NCBI GenBank assembly: GCA_041660385.1
Contig: JBAZWJ010000006.1
Coordinates: 1 to 64,000 of the forward strand
Direction: 5' to 3'
Length of the DNA stretch: 64,000 nt
Origin: DYJE01 sp041660385
GTDB taxonomy: Bacteria; Desulfobacterota; Desulfobacteria; Desulfobacterales; Desulfolunaceae
In this document: positions 7,838 to 16,166 of the stretch, in pieces
How positions within the stretch are numbered: the first letter of the stretch is position 1
How the letters are laid out: every line of letters starts with the position of its first letter
Notes under the pieces: generated by a model
Seen by the model: the letters and a program-made list of their open reading frames with translations, nothing else
Told to the model about the DNA's origin: nothing
Database searches by the model: none
Program-made: the position numbers and the translations under genes

Positions 7838-10027
7838 TTACATACTGAATGACAAAGAGGTTCCATAGGTTCTATCTGAGGCCGGATAGCCTGTGGAATT
7901 AACGTATTCTTCATCGAACAGGTTTTTCACGTAAACGGACACGCTGGCGTCACGCAAATGGCCCTTGCTTTTGTACAGATTCTGTTTCACACCGAAATCG
8001 AAAACGTGATGTGACGGGTTGTCCACTTCGGACCATACGTAAATGGGTTCGGTTGCGGGGTTGCTGTCATGATCCACTTCGTCTGAGTTTTCAGTCACCT
8101 CGTCGGACTGATACAGGTAGTCCAGCATCAGGGTGGTGCGCTCGAACAGAGAATAACGCAAACCCGCCGTGATCCTGTGTTCGGCCATATTGTCCAGATT
8201 GTCACGACCTGCCGGTTCGTCGCCCTGGTTGTCATATTTCTGCCAGGCGTGGGTGAGGTAGAAGGAAAGGTCTTTCGAGAGTTTTCCGTCCAGTTCAAGC
8301 TCAACACCATGCCTGTATACTTCTTCCAGATTGATCATGTAATCGCTGAATTTGAGTGGGTTTGCCGAACCTCCTGAATATTCCGCATATGTGCTGTTAC
8401 CGATAAAGTAATCTTCGATATCGTAAAACGAATAGTCCACTTTAAAATTGACCTCCCCGAACAGACGACGCATGAAAATCAGGTCATATCCGATGCCGTG
8501 TTCAGGATCGAGCCAGGCACCGGTGGGCCGCCCTTGAGGGTTGTAGTCTCCGTGGTTGTCCGGGGCGTGCCAAATTTTGCTCACGCCTGCGGACAGCGTG
8601 GTGTCACGCATGGTCTCACCCATGCTTTCAAGATTCCAGGTAAGAAAGGATTTGGGAATAAACTCGTCCCACTTCCGGACGATCCAGGGGCCTTTGTCGG
8701 AAATCTGGGATGACGGGCTGTTGCTCACGTGGATCTCCAGGTCTTCGTAGCGAAGCCCCAACGAGAGGTCTAAAGAAGGGATGAGGCCCCATTTGTGTTG
8801 GAGAAAGGTCCCTTTCTTGTTCACCCGCTCGTCACCGTGACCTTCTTCACCGTCGTAGAGTTGAGTCATGTCAAACCCCACGGTGGTGGTATGGCTGTCG
8901 TTCCACCGATACTCATCCATAATTTTCCCGCCGTGCTGACGCCAGGTGGTGACGCCGGACGTGTATTTGATGCCCAGACTGTGGTTGCTGGTGCTCACCC
9001 AGTCCCAGTAGGCCCTGTCCCTGTCTTCCATACTCAGATAAGCACCGAAGCTCAGCTTTCCGATGGGCAGGTTCTGTAAATAGTTCAGTCGGTAAGCCCA
9101 GGCGTTCTTGTTCCAGGTGGGTTGCTGCCAGGGGTCATGAAGACTGCCTTCGGTTTCAGGGAAGTCCGGATCATAACCGTCGACGCCGTTGTTATCCGCT
9201 ACGTCCGGGTTGTTGTTCACGGGTGTTTCCCGGTCCGCAGTGCTGTAGGACCCGCTCAAAGCCACATAGCCTTCCATGGGAAGGATAACGCCAAGCCGGG
9301 TGAAAAAGGTCTGGATATCCGTTTCACTCTGACGCAGATAGCCGTCGGTGCTGTTTTTCTGATAACCAAAATCGTAGGTAAAAATACTGGCCGAGCCTTC
9401 CATGCTCAGATTGGTATTCAGGGTATTGTTGGTGCTGTAGCTGGTGGATAGCTTGATATCAGGTTTCAGGCTGTCATGTTTTTTCGGTGCCTTGGTGATC
9501 ATGTTGACCACGCCACCGATGGCCTTGGCGTCGTACAATGCCGAATGGGGACCAGGCAGGATTTCCACCTTGTCGATGAGAAAGGCGGGCATCAGGGCAT
9601 AGTCCACGATATGGGTGCCTTTTCGTCCACCTGTTTTCTGGGTAGTCAGTCCGTCAATGGCCGTAACAAAACGGTCGCTTGAAAAGCCGCGCATGTTAAT
9701 ACAATCTTCTTCCGGTGTCTGATCCGTAAGACCACGGAAATCAATAATGGCCATGGCTTTTAAATAATCAAGCACACTGGAAGCCCCGCCGATAATCTCA
9801 TGATCGTCGGTTTTGATCACGGTTCCCTGCGGGCTTGGTATCATGCCCCGGTGGTCACCCTTGGCTTCTACAACAATGTCGTCCAGTTGTTTGACGTCCT
9901 GTTTATCATCCTTCTTGATTTCCTGCTTGACGTCGGGCTGTACATCATCTGCTGCGGCGCTTGAAATCAAGGCTGGTAAAATAAAACATGAACAGATTAT
10001 CACTAATCCGATGTAACATTTTTTCAT
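7838..10027 (-). CDS. TonB-dependent outer-membrane receptor
   Basis: A 729-residue protein with a signal peptide ending ISSAAA, a TonB-box-like DDIVVEA (about residue 50), a plug domain (VIKTDDHEIIGGASSVLDYLKAM ... VEILPGPHSALYDAKAIGGVVNMITK), and a long 22-strand-type barrel rich in Tyr/Trp/Asp. It ends in an aromatic-containing strand (TYGTSLSFSM). NMRGFSSDRFVTAIDG is a typical plug segment. It energises uptake of a large or scarce ligand across the outer membrane. Gene order (receptor, methylase-like lipoprotein, DUF4198, permease, NikL-like) suggests a metal complex, metallophore or corrinoid, but no ligand is shown by sequence. Start ATG 10027 has GAGGGGATG. It is probably first in the minus-strand operon and has a long, structured 5' leader. 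Confidence 0.93.
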   Translation of the reverse strand: MKKCYIGLVIICSCFILPALISSAAADDVQPDVKQEIKKDDKQDVKQLDDIVVEAKGDHRGMIPSPQGTVIKTDDHEIIGGASSVLDYLKAMAIIDFRGLTDQTPEEDCINMRGFSSDRFVTAIDGLTTQKTGGRKGTHIVDYALMPAFLIDKVEILPGPHSALYDAKAIGGVVNMITKAPKKHDSLKPDIKLSTSYSTNNTLNTNLSMEGSASIFTYDFGYQKNSTDGYLRQSETDIQTFFTRLGVILPMEGYVALSGSYSTADRETPVNNNPDVADNNGVDGYDPDFPETEGSLHDPWQQPTWNKNAWAYRLNYLQNLPIGKLSFGAYLSMEDRDRAYWDWVSTSNHSLGIKYTSGVTTWRQHGGKIMDEYRWNDSHTTTVGFDMTQLYDGEEGHGDERVNKKGTFLQHKWGLIPSLDLSLGLRYEDLEIHVSNSPSSQISDKGPWIVRKWDEFIPKSFLTWNLESMGETMRDTTLSAGVSKIWHAPDNHGDYNPQGRPTGAWLDPEHGIGYDLIFMRRLFGEVNFKVDYSFYDIEDYFIGNSTYAEYSGGSANPLKFSDYMINLEEVYRHGVELELDGKLSKDLSFYLTHAWQKYDNQGDEPAGRDNLDNMAEHRITAGLRYSLFERTTLMLDYLYQSDEVTENSDEVDHDSNPATEPIYVWSEVDNPSHHVFDFGVKQNLYKSKGHLRDASVSVYVKNLFDEEYVNSTGYPASDRTYGTSLSFSM

Positions 10028-10055
10028 TTCTCATCCCCTCGTTGGAATACAGTCA

Positions 10056-10190
10056 GGCCATGATCGGCTGACCTTTGTTGACGCGGAATGAGTCCGATGA
10101 TAAGAAAAATCCGTGGGCTTTCAGGATTTTTTTATCCTGGGCTCATCGGGTGACGGCATGTGTCCTTGGCCGGGTGCTGCCGTCACCCCT
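10056..10190 (-). promoter_or_regulatory. Structured 5' leader of the TonB receptor operon
   Basis: On the minus strand there is an 11-bp perfect inverted repeat (GGGTGACGGCA / TGCCGTCACCC; arms 10148-10158 and 10178-10188, 19-nt loop). Next comes a second hairpin pairing GATAAAAAAATCC with GGATTTTTCTTATC, flanked by CCGAT / ATCGG. No cobalamin-riboswitch B12 box was seen. It could be an unrecognised cis-regulatory RNA or a terminator. Confidence 0.45.
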
Positions 10191-10256
10191 TTTGTTTTCA
10201 TTGTTGTCATGGGTCCAATTTTTCCCTTTGATTTAATTACTCCCCCCCTTTTTCCC

Positions 10257-10413
10257 AAAAAAAAAGCCAAGAAGACAGATACAGATAGAGTGTATCCAAG
10301 CCTTCTTGGCTTCAATGAATATGTTGGTAACTAATATTACTAAACTTTTTTCAATGCAATTTCATATTGCACGTTGAAAGAAGTCGTTTATCGAACAGAA
10401 CAGCCGATGTCAA
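10257..10413 (-). promoter_or_regulatory. Promoter, palindrome and attenuator upstream of the TonB receptor operon
   Basis: Read on the minus strand: TTGACA (10408-10413), 15 bases, GATAAA (10387-10392), then the palindrome GCAATATGAAATTGC (10356-10370), then AAGCCAAGAAGGCTTGGATA. The AAGCC/GGCTT hairpin can compete with a terminator (AAGCCAAGAAG / CTTCTTGGCTT, arms 10302-10312 and 10264-10274) that ends in nine T. The same elements in the same order occur at 13805-13952. Confidence 0.6.
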
Positions 10414-10467
10414 GAAAAAATGACGAAAATGTCTTTCATTGAAATAGTGATGAAATGAAAATGGATA

Positions 10468-13400
10468 TTAACTGTTCCCAATCCTCCGTTCAATCAAAGC
10501 CAGATTATACCGCACATTCTCATTGCCGGGGCTTATCTTGAGTGCTTCATTCAAGTGTGCCGCCGCCTGAACCAGATTTCCCTTTTTCGAAAGGGCCATG
10601 GCCATGCTGTTGTGTGATTCCGCATCCTGCGGGTTCAAGATCAAAGCCTGGGTAAAATCCCGTATCGCCTCGTCAGCCATGTTGAGACGCAGAAAAATCG
10701 CTCCCCGTTCGTTCAAGGCAGCCACATCATCGGGGTTCAGGGCAAGGGCTCTGGACAAGCTTGTCAAAGCACTATTCCACAAGCCCTGACGCGCCTCGGC
10801 CATACCAAGATAGCGATGCGCCTGGGCTGATCCCGGCGAAAGACCCACAGCTTTTTGAAAGCAGGATGAGGCGTCCAGCCATTGGCCGGATTCCGCATGC
10901 AGCAACCCTGAGGCAAACACACCGTCAAAGTGCATACTGTCCAGCCTCAAAGTCGCTTCAAGTTCTTTCTTTGCCTCATCACCACGTCCTGAAGCAATCA
11001 GAGCAAGAGCCAGATTATAGTGATCTCTGGCTATGACCGTCTGTTTCCTCGCTCCATGTTTCGCCATACAACCTCTTATTCGGTCTATCTGGATGTCGGC
11101 ACAGGCTTCCTTGGTCTCCCGGTCATGGAATATGGCGTAGGTTGGAACCGATTCCCTGCCGCAGAAATCGCGGGTCACGGCTAAATACCGGTTTTTCTGG
11201 TCACCTGACAACTTCTTGAAATCAAGAACGGAAAACAGGGGCGCATTGACGCTTGCAGAAAAAGCCATAAGATCCAGCATGGATTCGGTTCTACTGTGGC
11301 TTTCAAGAACGCTCAGAGTGCCCTGGCTCAACCGCCGCATAGCAGCGGCTTTCCGTTCAATGTCCAGATGGCCGTCGAACAGGTGGCGCGGCGCTGAAAA
11401 TTCAAGGTGCGGCATATTGTCCGTGTGAATGGGGCCGTTGCCGAACAAAACATTCAGGTCTTCGGTGACCACGAGATGAGCGAGAAAACCCGCGTCAGCG
11501 AAAGCCGCGTTTTTTGATTTCTGAGCATGAACGATGTTGGACTGGGCGATATTCCAGTCAAGGGTCTTGTCATCGGCACGGGCCAGGAGCATGTAGTCCA
11601 CGGGGCCGATCTTGATCATCACCCCGCCGGGAAAAACAGAGGTAAACGTCCGTCCCAGCAGTGCAAAGGTGTCCCAGTCCATTTCATAACTTTGAATCCA
11701 CTGGGCAAAAAGTCCCTGACCCGTCAGCCTATTTTTAACCAGAAGAAAGAAATCACGGGTGTAAAGGTTGGCAAGCCCTGCCATCCAGGGGTTGGATGGT
11801 TCGGAGATAATGGCGTCGTACCGTTCACCGGTGAGGGCCAGATGGTTTCTGCCGTCCTGAACGATCAGCCGCGTTCGCGGGTCTTCGAGACATCGGTTGT
11901 TATACGGCCCGAAATACTTCCGGCATGCTGCAACCACCTGATCGTTGATTTCAAGAATATCGAGACGCTCCACAGGATAATGGAGAACTTCACCGGGCGT
12001 CATTCCGCTGGCAAGGCCCAGCACCATGACTTTTTTCGCGTGGGGGTGAAAAAGCATGGGGATGTGGCCTGACAGGGTCTGGGTGGACCTGTCTCCATGG
12101 GACGAGGCATCGGCTTTCCCGCTGTTGAACATGGCGTATTCCACTGCCCCTACGCTTGTTGTTTCACGCTCAACTGTGGTAAAACCGCCCACACCTTCGC
12201 CCTGAAAAACAACGTCGATGCCCTCCCGCTGTTTTGCAAGAAGATCCGGGCCCGCAAAAAACGCATTCAGCCAGGATGTCTGAATCATGCGGGACGTGAG
12301 GGTTTCAAAATCTCTGTACCAGCCTCTGGAAAGAAGTGTCTGATTCCAGGATGGAAAATGGATGGCGATAAAAACTCCGAAAAGAACAAGAATTGTCGCC
12401 ATGGAAAAGCGTGCCACAGGCCGGGTTCGTTTTAAGCCCACAGCTGTAAGAGCCATCACAGCCGCCGTGAACTGGACAAAGAAAACAAAGGCAAGCCCCT
12501 GCTGTTTGCCCGCCAGTGGAATAAGGATGAAACCGGCTGTAAATGAACCCAGGATGGCCCCGATGGTATTGACGGCATAGGCTGTTCCAATGGCACGGCC
12601 CACCATGGGCATGCTCTTTGCGAAAATGCGGTTCACCAGAGGAAAAGCCGCTCCCAGAAAAAAAGTGGGAATGGCCATCAGAGCAAAGAGAACAAGACTC
12701 TGCACCCAGAGAAGGGTTACAAACTGCCCGTGAAAGACATGGATGAGTTTGGCAAAAAAGAACTGGCTGTTGCCGAGAATCTGGCTGGTCATCAAAGAGA
12801 ATAAAGCCGCGCCGATCTGGGTGATCACAAGAAGATGGAAGATCCGCGTAATCCGGTCGGAAAGCCGTCCGAACACCACACTTCCTGCCGCAAGTCCCAC
12901 GATGAACGTGGCCACCACCAGGGTGAACGAATAGTTTGTGGGGCCAATGAGAAGGCCGATCAGCCGTGACCAGAACACCTGGCAGGCCATGGAGCAGAAC
13001 CCTGAAACAGCGAACAGAACAAGGGCCCAGACAACTTGATTCTGGCTGGATGGTGATGCCATCAAGTTCTGTTTCTGTTCATCGGGCATCGGCTTACATG
13101 CCGTTACTTCCTGCTTCTGACGATCTCCTTTTAAACGGGACGCCAGCAGGCAGAGAGTCCCGGCAGTGATGTTCACAGCTGCCGCAGAATAAAGGGTGGC
13201 TGAAAGCCCCAGTCGAGGTATCAGAACAAAACCGCAGAGAAGTGTTCCAAGTGCCGCACCAATGGTGTTGAGGCCGTAAAGAACCCCAGTGCGCCGCCCG
13301 ATATGGTCAAGTTCCCGCACATAGTAACGGCATAGAACGGGAAGAGTCCCACCCATCAGAGTGGTGGGTATGATCAAAAGTGCTGTGCACCCCAGAAATG

Positions 13401-13779
13401 TGGCGGCCTGATACACCAGAGGCACATCGTAAAGGCGATCATAAATCATCGTATATAATGGAGTGACGGCGTTAATCACGAAGGGAAGCACCAGGGCGTA
13501 TACCCCGATAACCAGTTCAAGGGCACCGTAAACAGCAAGAAGCACAGAGCGGTTTTCCAACCTGTCGATCAGCCGTCCTACAAAAAAACTTCCCAGAGCA
13601 AGCCCACCCATAAACACGGTAAGTACGGCGGCAACAGCGTAAGGGGCGCTGCCGATGATCTTGTCGATCATGCGAACCCAGAGAACTTCATAGACAAGTC
13701 CTGCCGTGCCTGACATGAAAAAACATCCGAGTACAAGGGACGTGTAGAGTTTACGACGGTAATTCAAGGCAATGCTCAT
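10468..13779 (-). CDS. Fused membrane transporter-like / spermidine-synthase-like / TPR protein
   Basis: About 1103 residues from ATG 13779. A longer frame would run through the leader terminator, so this start is favoured; GGAAG lies ten bases upstream. Residues about 10-480 hold some 12-14 membrane helices in two similar halves (each with FMSGTAGLVYEVLW or FAVSGFCSMACQVFWSR, and GLNTIGAALG or AVNTIGAILG). Next comes a spermidine-synthase/SAM-methyltransferase fold: VMVLGLASGMTPGEVL, LDILEIND, VQDGRNHL and YDAIISEPSNPWMAG (about 590-700). From about residue 940 there are five or six TPR repeats. Fused MFS/spermidine-synthase proteins are widespread but their substrate is unknown. The canonical GGGDGG aminopropyltransferase motif is altered to LASG, so true polyamine synthesis is doubtful. 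Confidence 0.8.
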   Translation of the reverse strand: MSIALNYRRKLYTSLVLGCFFMSGTAGLVYEVLWVRMIDKIIGSAPYAVAAVLTVFMGGLALGSFFVGRLIDRLENRSVLLAVYGALELVIGVYALVLPFVINAVTPLYTMIYDRLYDVPLVYQAATFLGCTALLIIPTTLMGGTLPVLCRYYVRELDHIGRRTGVLYGLNTIGAALGTLLCGFVLIPRLGLSATLYSAAAVNITAGTLCLLASRLKGDRQKQEVTACKPMPDEQKQNLMASPSSQNQVVWALVLFAVSGFCSMACQVFWSRLIGLLIGPTNYSFTLVVATFIVGLAAGSVVFGRLSDRITRIFHLLVITQIGAALFSLMTSQILGNSQFFFAKLIHVFHGQFVTLLWVQSLVLFALMAIPTFFLGAAFPLVNRIFAKSMPMVGRAIGTAYAVNTIGAILGSFTAGFILIPLAGKQQGLAFVFFVQFTAAVMALTAVGLKRTRPVARFSMATILVLFGVFIAIHFPSWNQTLLSRGWYRDFETLTSRMIQTSWLNAFFAGPDLLAKQREGIDVVFQGEGVGGFTTVERETTSVGAVEYAMFNSGKADASSHGDRSTQTLSGHIPMLFHPHAKKVMVLGLASGMTPGEVLHYPVERLDILEINDQVVAACRKYFGPYNNRCLEDPRTRLIVQDGRNHLALTGERYDAIISEPSNPWMAGLANLYTRDFFLLVKNRLTGQGLFAQWIQSYEMDWDTFALLGRTFTSVFPGGVMIKIGPVDYMLLARADDKTLDWNIAQSNIVHAQKSKNAAFADAGFLAHLVVTEDLNVLFGNGPIHTDNMPHLEFSAPRHLFDGHLDIERKAAAMRRLSQGTLSVLESHSRTESMLDLMAFSASVNAPLFSVLDFKKLSGDQKNRYLAVTRDFCGRESVPTYAIFHDRETKEACADIQIDRIRGCMAKHGARKQTVIARDHYNLALALIASGRGDEAKKELEATLRLDSMHFDGVFASGLLHAESGQWLDASSCFQKAVGLSPGSAQAHRYLGMAEARQGLWNSALTSLSRALALNPDDVAALNERGAIFLRLNMADEAIRDFTQALILNPQDAESHNSMAMALSKKGNLVQAAAHLNEALKISPGNENVRYNLALIERRIGNS

Positions 13780-13804
13780 AAGCTGTTCACTTCCGTTTGA
13801 AAAT

Positions 13805-13952
13805 AAAAAAAGCCACAAAGGCGGACAATAACTATCCAAGCCTTCCTGGCTTTATTATGAGACACACTATAAATATCTTCAAACAAAGGCGTAACAGCAA
13901 TTTCTTATTGCCGATTGATCAACCGTTTATCCAACAGACCTGCCCATGTCAA
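13805..13952 (-). promoter_or_regulatory. Promoter, palindrome and attenuator of the fused protein gene
   Basis: On the minus strand: TTGACA (13947-13952), 15 bases, GATAAA (13926-13931), the palindrome GCAATAAGAAATTGC (13897-13911), AAGCCAGGAAGGCTTGGATA, and a terminator GCC..GGAAGGC / GCCTTTGTGGC with seven T ending just before the start codon. It mirrors the leader at 10257-10413 element by element. Confidence 0.6.
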
Positions 13953-14314
13953 GTGGATTTTAAGAACAATCGAACATCCTGACCGACAACGACCCTTTTC
14001 AAGGGTTTAGCTGTTCAGGTTTTTATTATACAAGTCTTTCAACAACATCATGCTTCCACGCTAACGGCTATTTAATGCTTCATCCCAGGCTAATTTCTTG
14101 ACTTGAAACCTAAAAATTCATATTAAATAGTGATTTTTTTCATGGGTTACCTCCCATGTCGCCGGGCGGAAGTGTTCCAGCGGAAAAACCAAGCGAACCA
14201 TTTGATGGGTTAAAGGTTTGGTCCCAGGCATTTCACTCCCGTCCTTTCGGGGAAATACTGATAACACAAAAAACAACGGAATCGATCACGTGAACATGAT
14301 CGACGGGATTTGAT
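13953..14314. other. Divergent intergenic region before argS
   Basis: This region separates the minus-strand fusion gene from argS. It holds an interrupted CATGGGTTACCTCCCATG palindrome near 14140 and a GATCACGTGAACATGATC near-palindrome just before argS. No gene is supported. Confidence 0.4.
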
Positions 14315-15982
14315 ATGAAAAAGACTGTAAAACACATGGTGCTCGAAGCCATGGAAAAGGCTTTCCGTGAAGGTGAGCTAATTTCCGATGACTTCCCGGA
14401 AATTCTTGTGGAAGAACCCAAGGTTGGAAGCCAGGGGGATCTTTCGGTGAATACCGCCATGGTCATGGCCAAAAGCCAGAAAATGCCTCCGAAAAAGATA
14501 GCCGATATCATTGTAAAAAATATCGGAGACTCCCAAGGCGTACTTGAAAGAACCGAAGTGGCAGGGCCAGGCTTCATCAATTTTTACCTGAAACCCACTG
14601 CGTACCATCCTGTGCTGCTTGAGGTTCACGAAAAAGACGGGAGCTACGGCGCTTCCGACATGGGCAAGGGCATCAAAACCCAGGTGGAATTCGTGAGCGC
14701 CAACCCCACCGGCCCCCTGCACGTGGGACATGGTCGTGGTGCAGCTGTGGGTGACAGCGTGGCCCGTTTATTAAAGTTCTGCGGATACGAGGTGCAAAAA
14801 GAATATTACATCAACGATTCAGGCCGCCAGATCAACACGCTGGGACGTTCGGTTTATCTCAGATATTTGGAAAAAAACGGACAGACCATAGACTTCCCCG
14901 AAGACTGCTACAAAGGGGATTATATATTCGACCTGGCCGGTGAGATTCAGGCCAAGCATGAAAAAACCCTCCTTGATATGACCGAAGAACAGGGCGTTGG
15001 CATCTGCGCCAGATACGCTGCGGATAGTATTCTTGCGGATATCGACAAGGATCTTCGGAACTTTGGCGTTACTTTTGACTGCTGGTTCAGCGAACAGAGC
15101 CTTTATGATCAGGGCAAAGTTCAAAAAACCATCGACGAACTGAAAGAAGAAAAAACCGTCTTCGAAAAAGACGGGGCCTTCTGGTTCAACACCACGGCTT
15201 ACGGTGACGAAAAAGACCGTGTGGTGGTAAGATCCAACGGACAGACCACCTACTTTGCTTCGGACATCGCCTACCACCGGAACAAATTCGAACGGGGTTT
15301 CAACCGAGTCATTGACGTGTGGGGGGCCGATCACCACGGTTACATCCCCAGAATGAAAGCCTGCATCACTGCTTCAGGCCATGACAGCGAGGCCTTCAAC
15401 GTGATCCTTGTCCAGCTTGTGGCTCTGCTCCGAGACGGAAAACCCGTGGCCATGACCACCCGTGGCGGTGTTTACGAAACATTGAAAGATGTTCTGGATG
15501 AAGTGGGTTCCGATGCGGCGCGGTTCATCTTCCTTTCCAGACACTACGAAAGCCATCTGGACTTTGACCTGGAACTGGCCAAGAAAAAATCAAACGACAA
15601 TCCGGTCTACTATGTTCAGTATGTACACGCCAGAATCTCAAGCATTCTCAAAAAAGCGGCTGATGAACATGGCATAACGGTTTTCGAGAATAATAAGGAT
15701 GCCGTGGCCCTTCTGGTGACCCCGGAAGAAACCGCTTTGATGAAAGCCCTGGCTCGTTATCCTGAAACCATTGAGATTGCAGGAAAAAACCTTGAGCCGC
15801 ACAGAGTCACATACTTCTTGATGAACCTTGCGTCACTGTTCCACACGTATTACAACAAACACAAGGTTCTGACCGATGATAAGCTGTTGTCTGCCGGACG
15901 TCTTTACCTGATTCTGGCTGTACAGCGAGTGATCAAAAACGGCCTGACGCTTTTGGGCGTGTCGGCACCGGAACGCATGTAA
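14315..15982 (+). CDS. argS: Arginyl-tRNA synthetase
   Basis: 555 residues, normal length for ArgS. It joins arginine to tRNA-Arg in the cytoplasm. The N-terminal Arg-tRNA-synthetase domain (about 1-85) is followed by the class I catalytic core with SANPTGPLHVGHGRGA (HIGH motif as HVGH), then WGADHHGYIPRM and VAMTTRGGVYETLKD, the usual degenerate KMSKS region of ArgS. The C-terminal anticodon-binding DALR domain runs to the end (FHTYYNKHKVL ... LILAVQRVIKNGLTLLGVSAPERM). Start at ATG 14315 follows a weak GGGATTTG site. The next gene is the SPOR protein, an arrangement common in deltaproteobacteria. Confidence 0.97.
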   Translation: MKKTVKHMVLEAMEKAFREGELISDDFPEILVEEPKVGSQGDLSVNTAMVMAKSQKMPPKKIADIIVKNIGDSQGVLERTEVAGPGFINFYLKPTAYHPVLLEVHEKDGSYGASDMGKGIKTQVEFVSANPTGPLHVGHGRGAAVGDSVARLLKFCGYEVQKEYYINDSGRQINTLGRSVYLRYLEKNGQTIDFPEDCYKGDYIFDLAGEIQAKHEKTLLDMTEEQGVGICARYAADSILADIDKDLRNFGVTFDCWFSEQSLYDQGKVQKTIDELKEEKTVFEKDGAFWFNTTAYGDEKDRVVVRSNGQTTYFASDIAYHRNKFERGFNRVIDVWGADHHGYIPRMKACITASGHDSEAFNVILVQLVALLRDGKPVAMTTRGGVYETLKDVLDEVGSDAARFIFLSRHYESHLDFDLELAKKKSNDNPVYYVQYVHARISSILKKAADEHGITVFENNKDAVALLVTPEETALMKALARYPETIEIAGKNLEPHRVTYFLMNLASLFHTYYNKHKVLTDDKLLSAGRLYLILAVQRVIKNGLTLLGVSAPERM

Positions 15983-15985
15983 TAT

Positions 15986-16112
15986 CTGCGGAAACTGCAT
16001 ATTTTGCTCTGAAACGGCGTTCTCGGCGTAGGGGCACGGCGGGCCGTGCCCCTAAATTCAAGAGCCTTGTTTCAAAACAAATCGACAGTTTCTGTTCAGA
16101 TACTGTTCAGAC
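15986..16112. repeat. Palindromic repeat family R1, copy with an R2-type hairpin in its centre
   Basis: The ends (GCGGAAACTGCATATTTTG ... ACAGTTTCTGTTCAG...CAGACAC) match the copies at 17802-17947 and 34455-34586. Here the centre holds GTAGGGGCACGGCGGGCC and its complement, so one small repeat appears to have inserted into or replaced the middle of another. Confidence 0.65.
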
Positions 16113-16166
16113 ACTTTTTAACTTTTTTTATTCATTCATAATCAGGTTGATGATGGGAATAACACT

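Noticed and set aside
10028..10256. Cobalamin riboswitch before the TonB receptor
   Set aside because: I looked for the B12 box and the GCCACTG-type core and saw neither; the structure is reported only as an unassigned leader.
10121..10315. 64-codon minus-strand frame in the TonB receptor leader
   Set aside because: It starts inside the terminator stem and spans the hairpins; more likely untranslated leader RNA.
14819..15337. 172-codon minus-strand frame within argS
   Set aside because: Antisense shadow of ArgS catalytic core.
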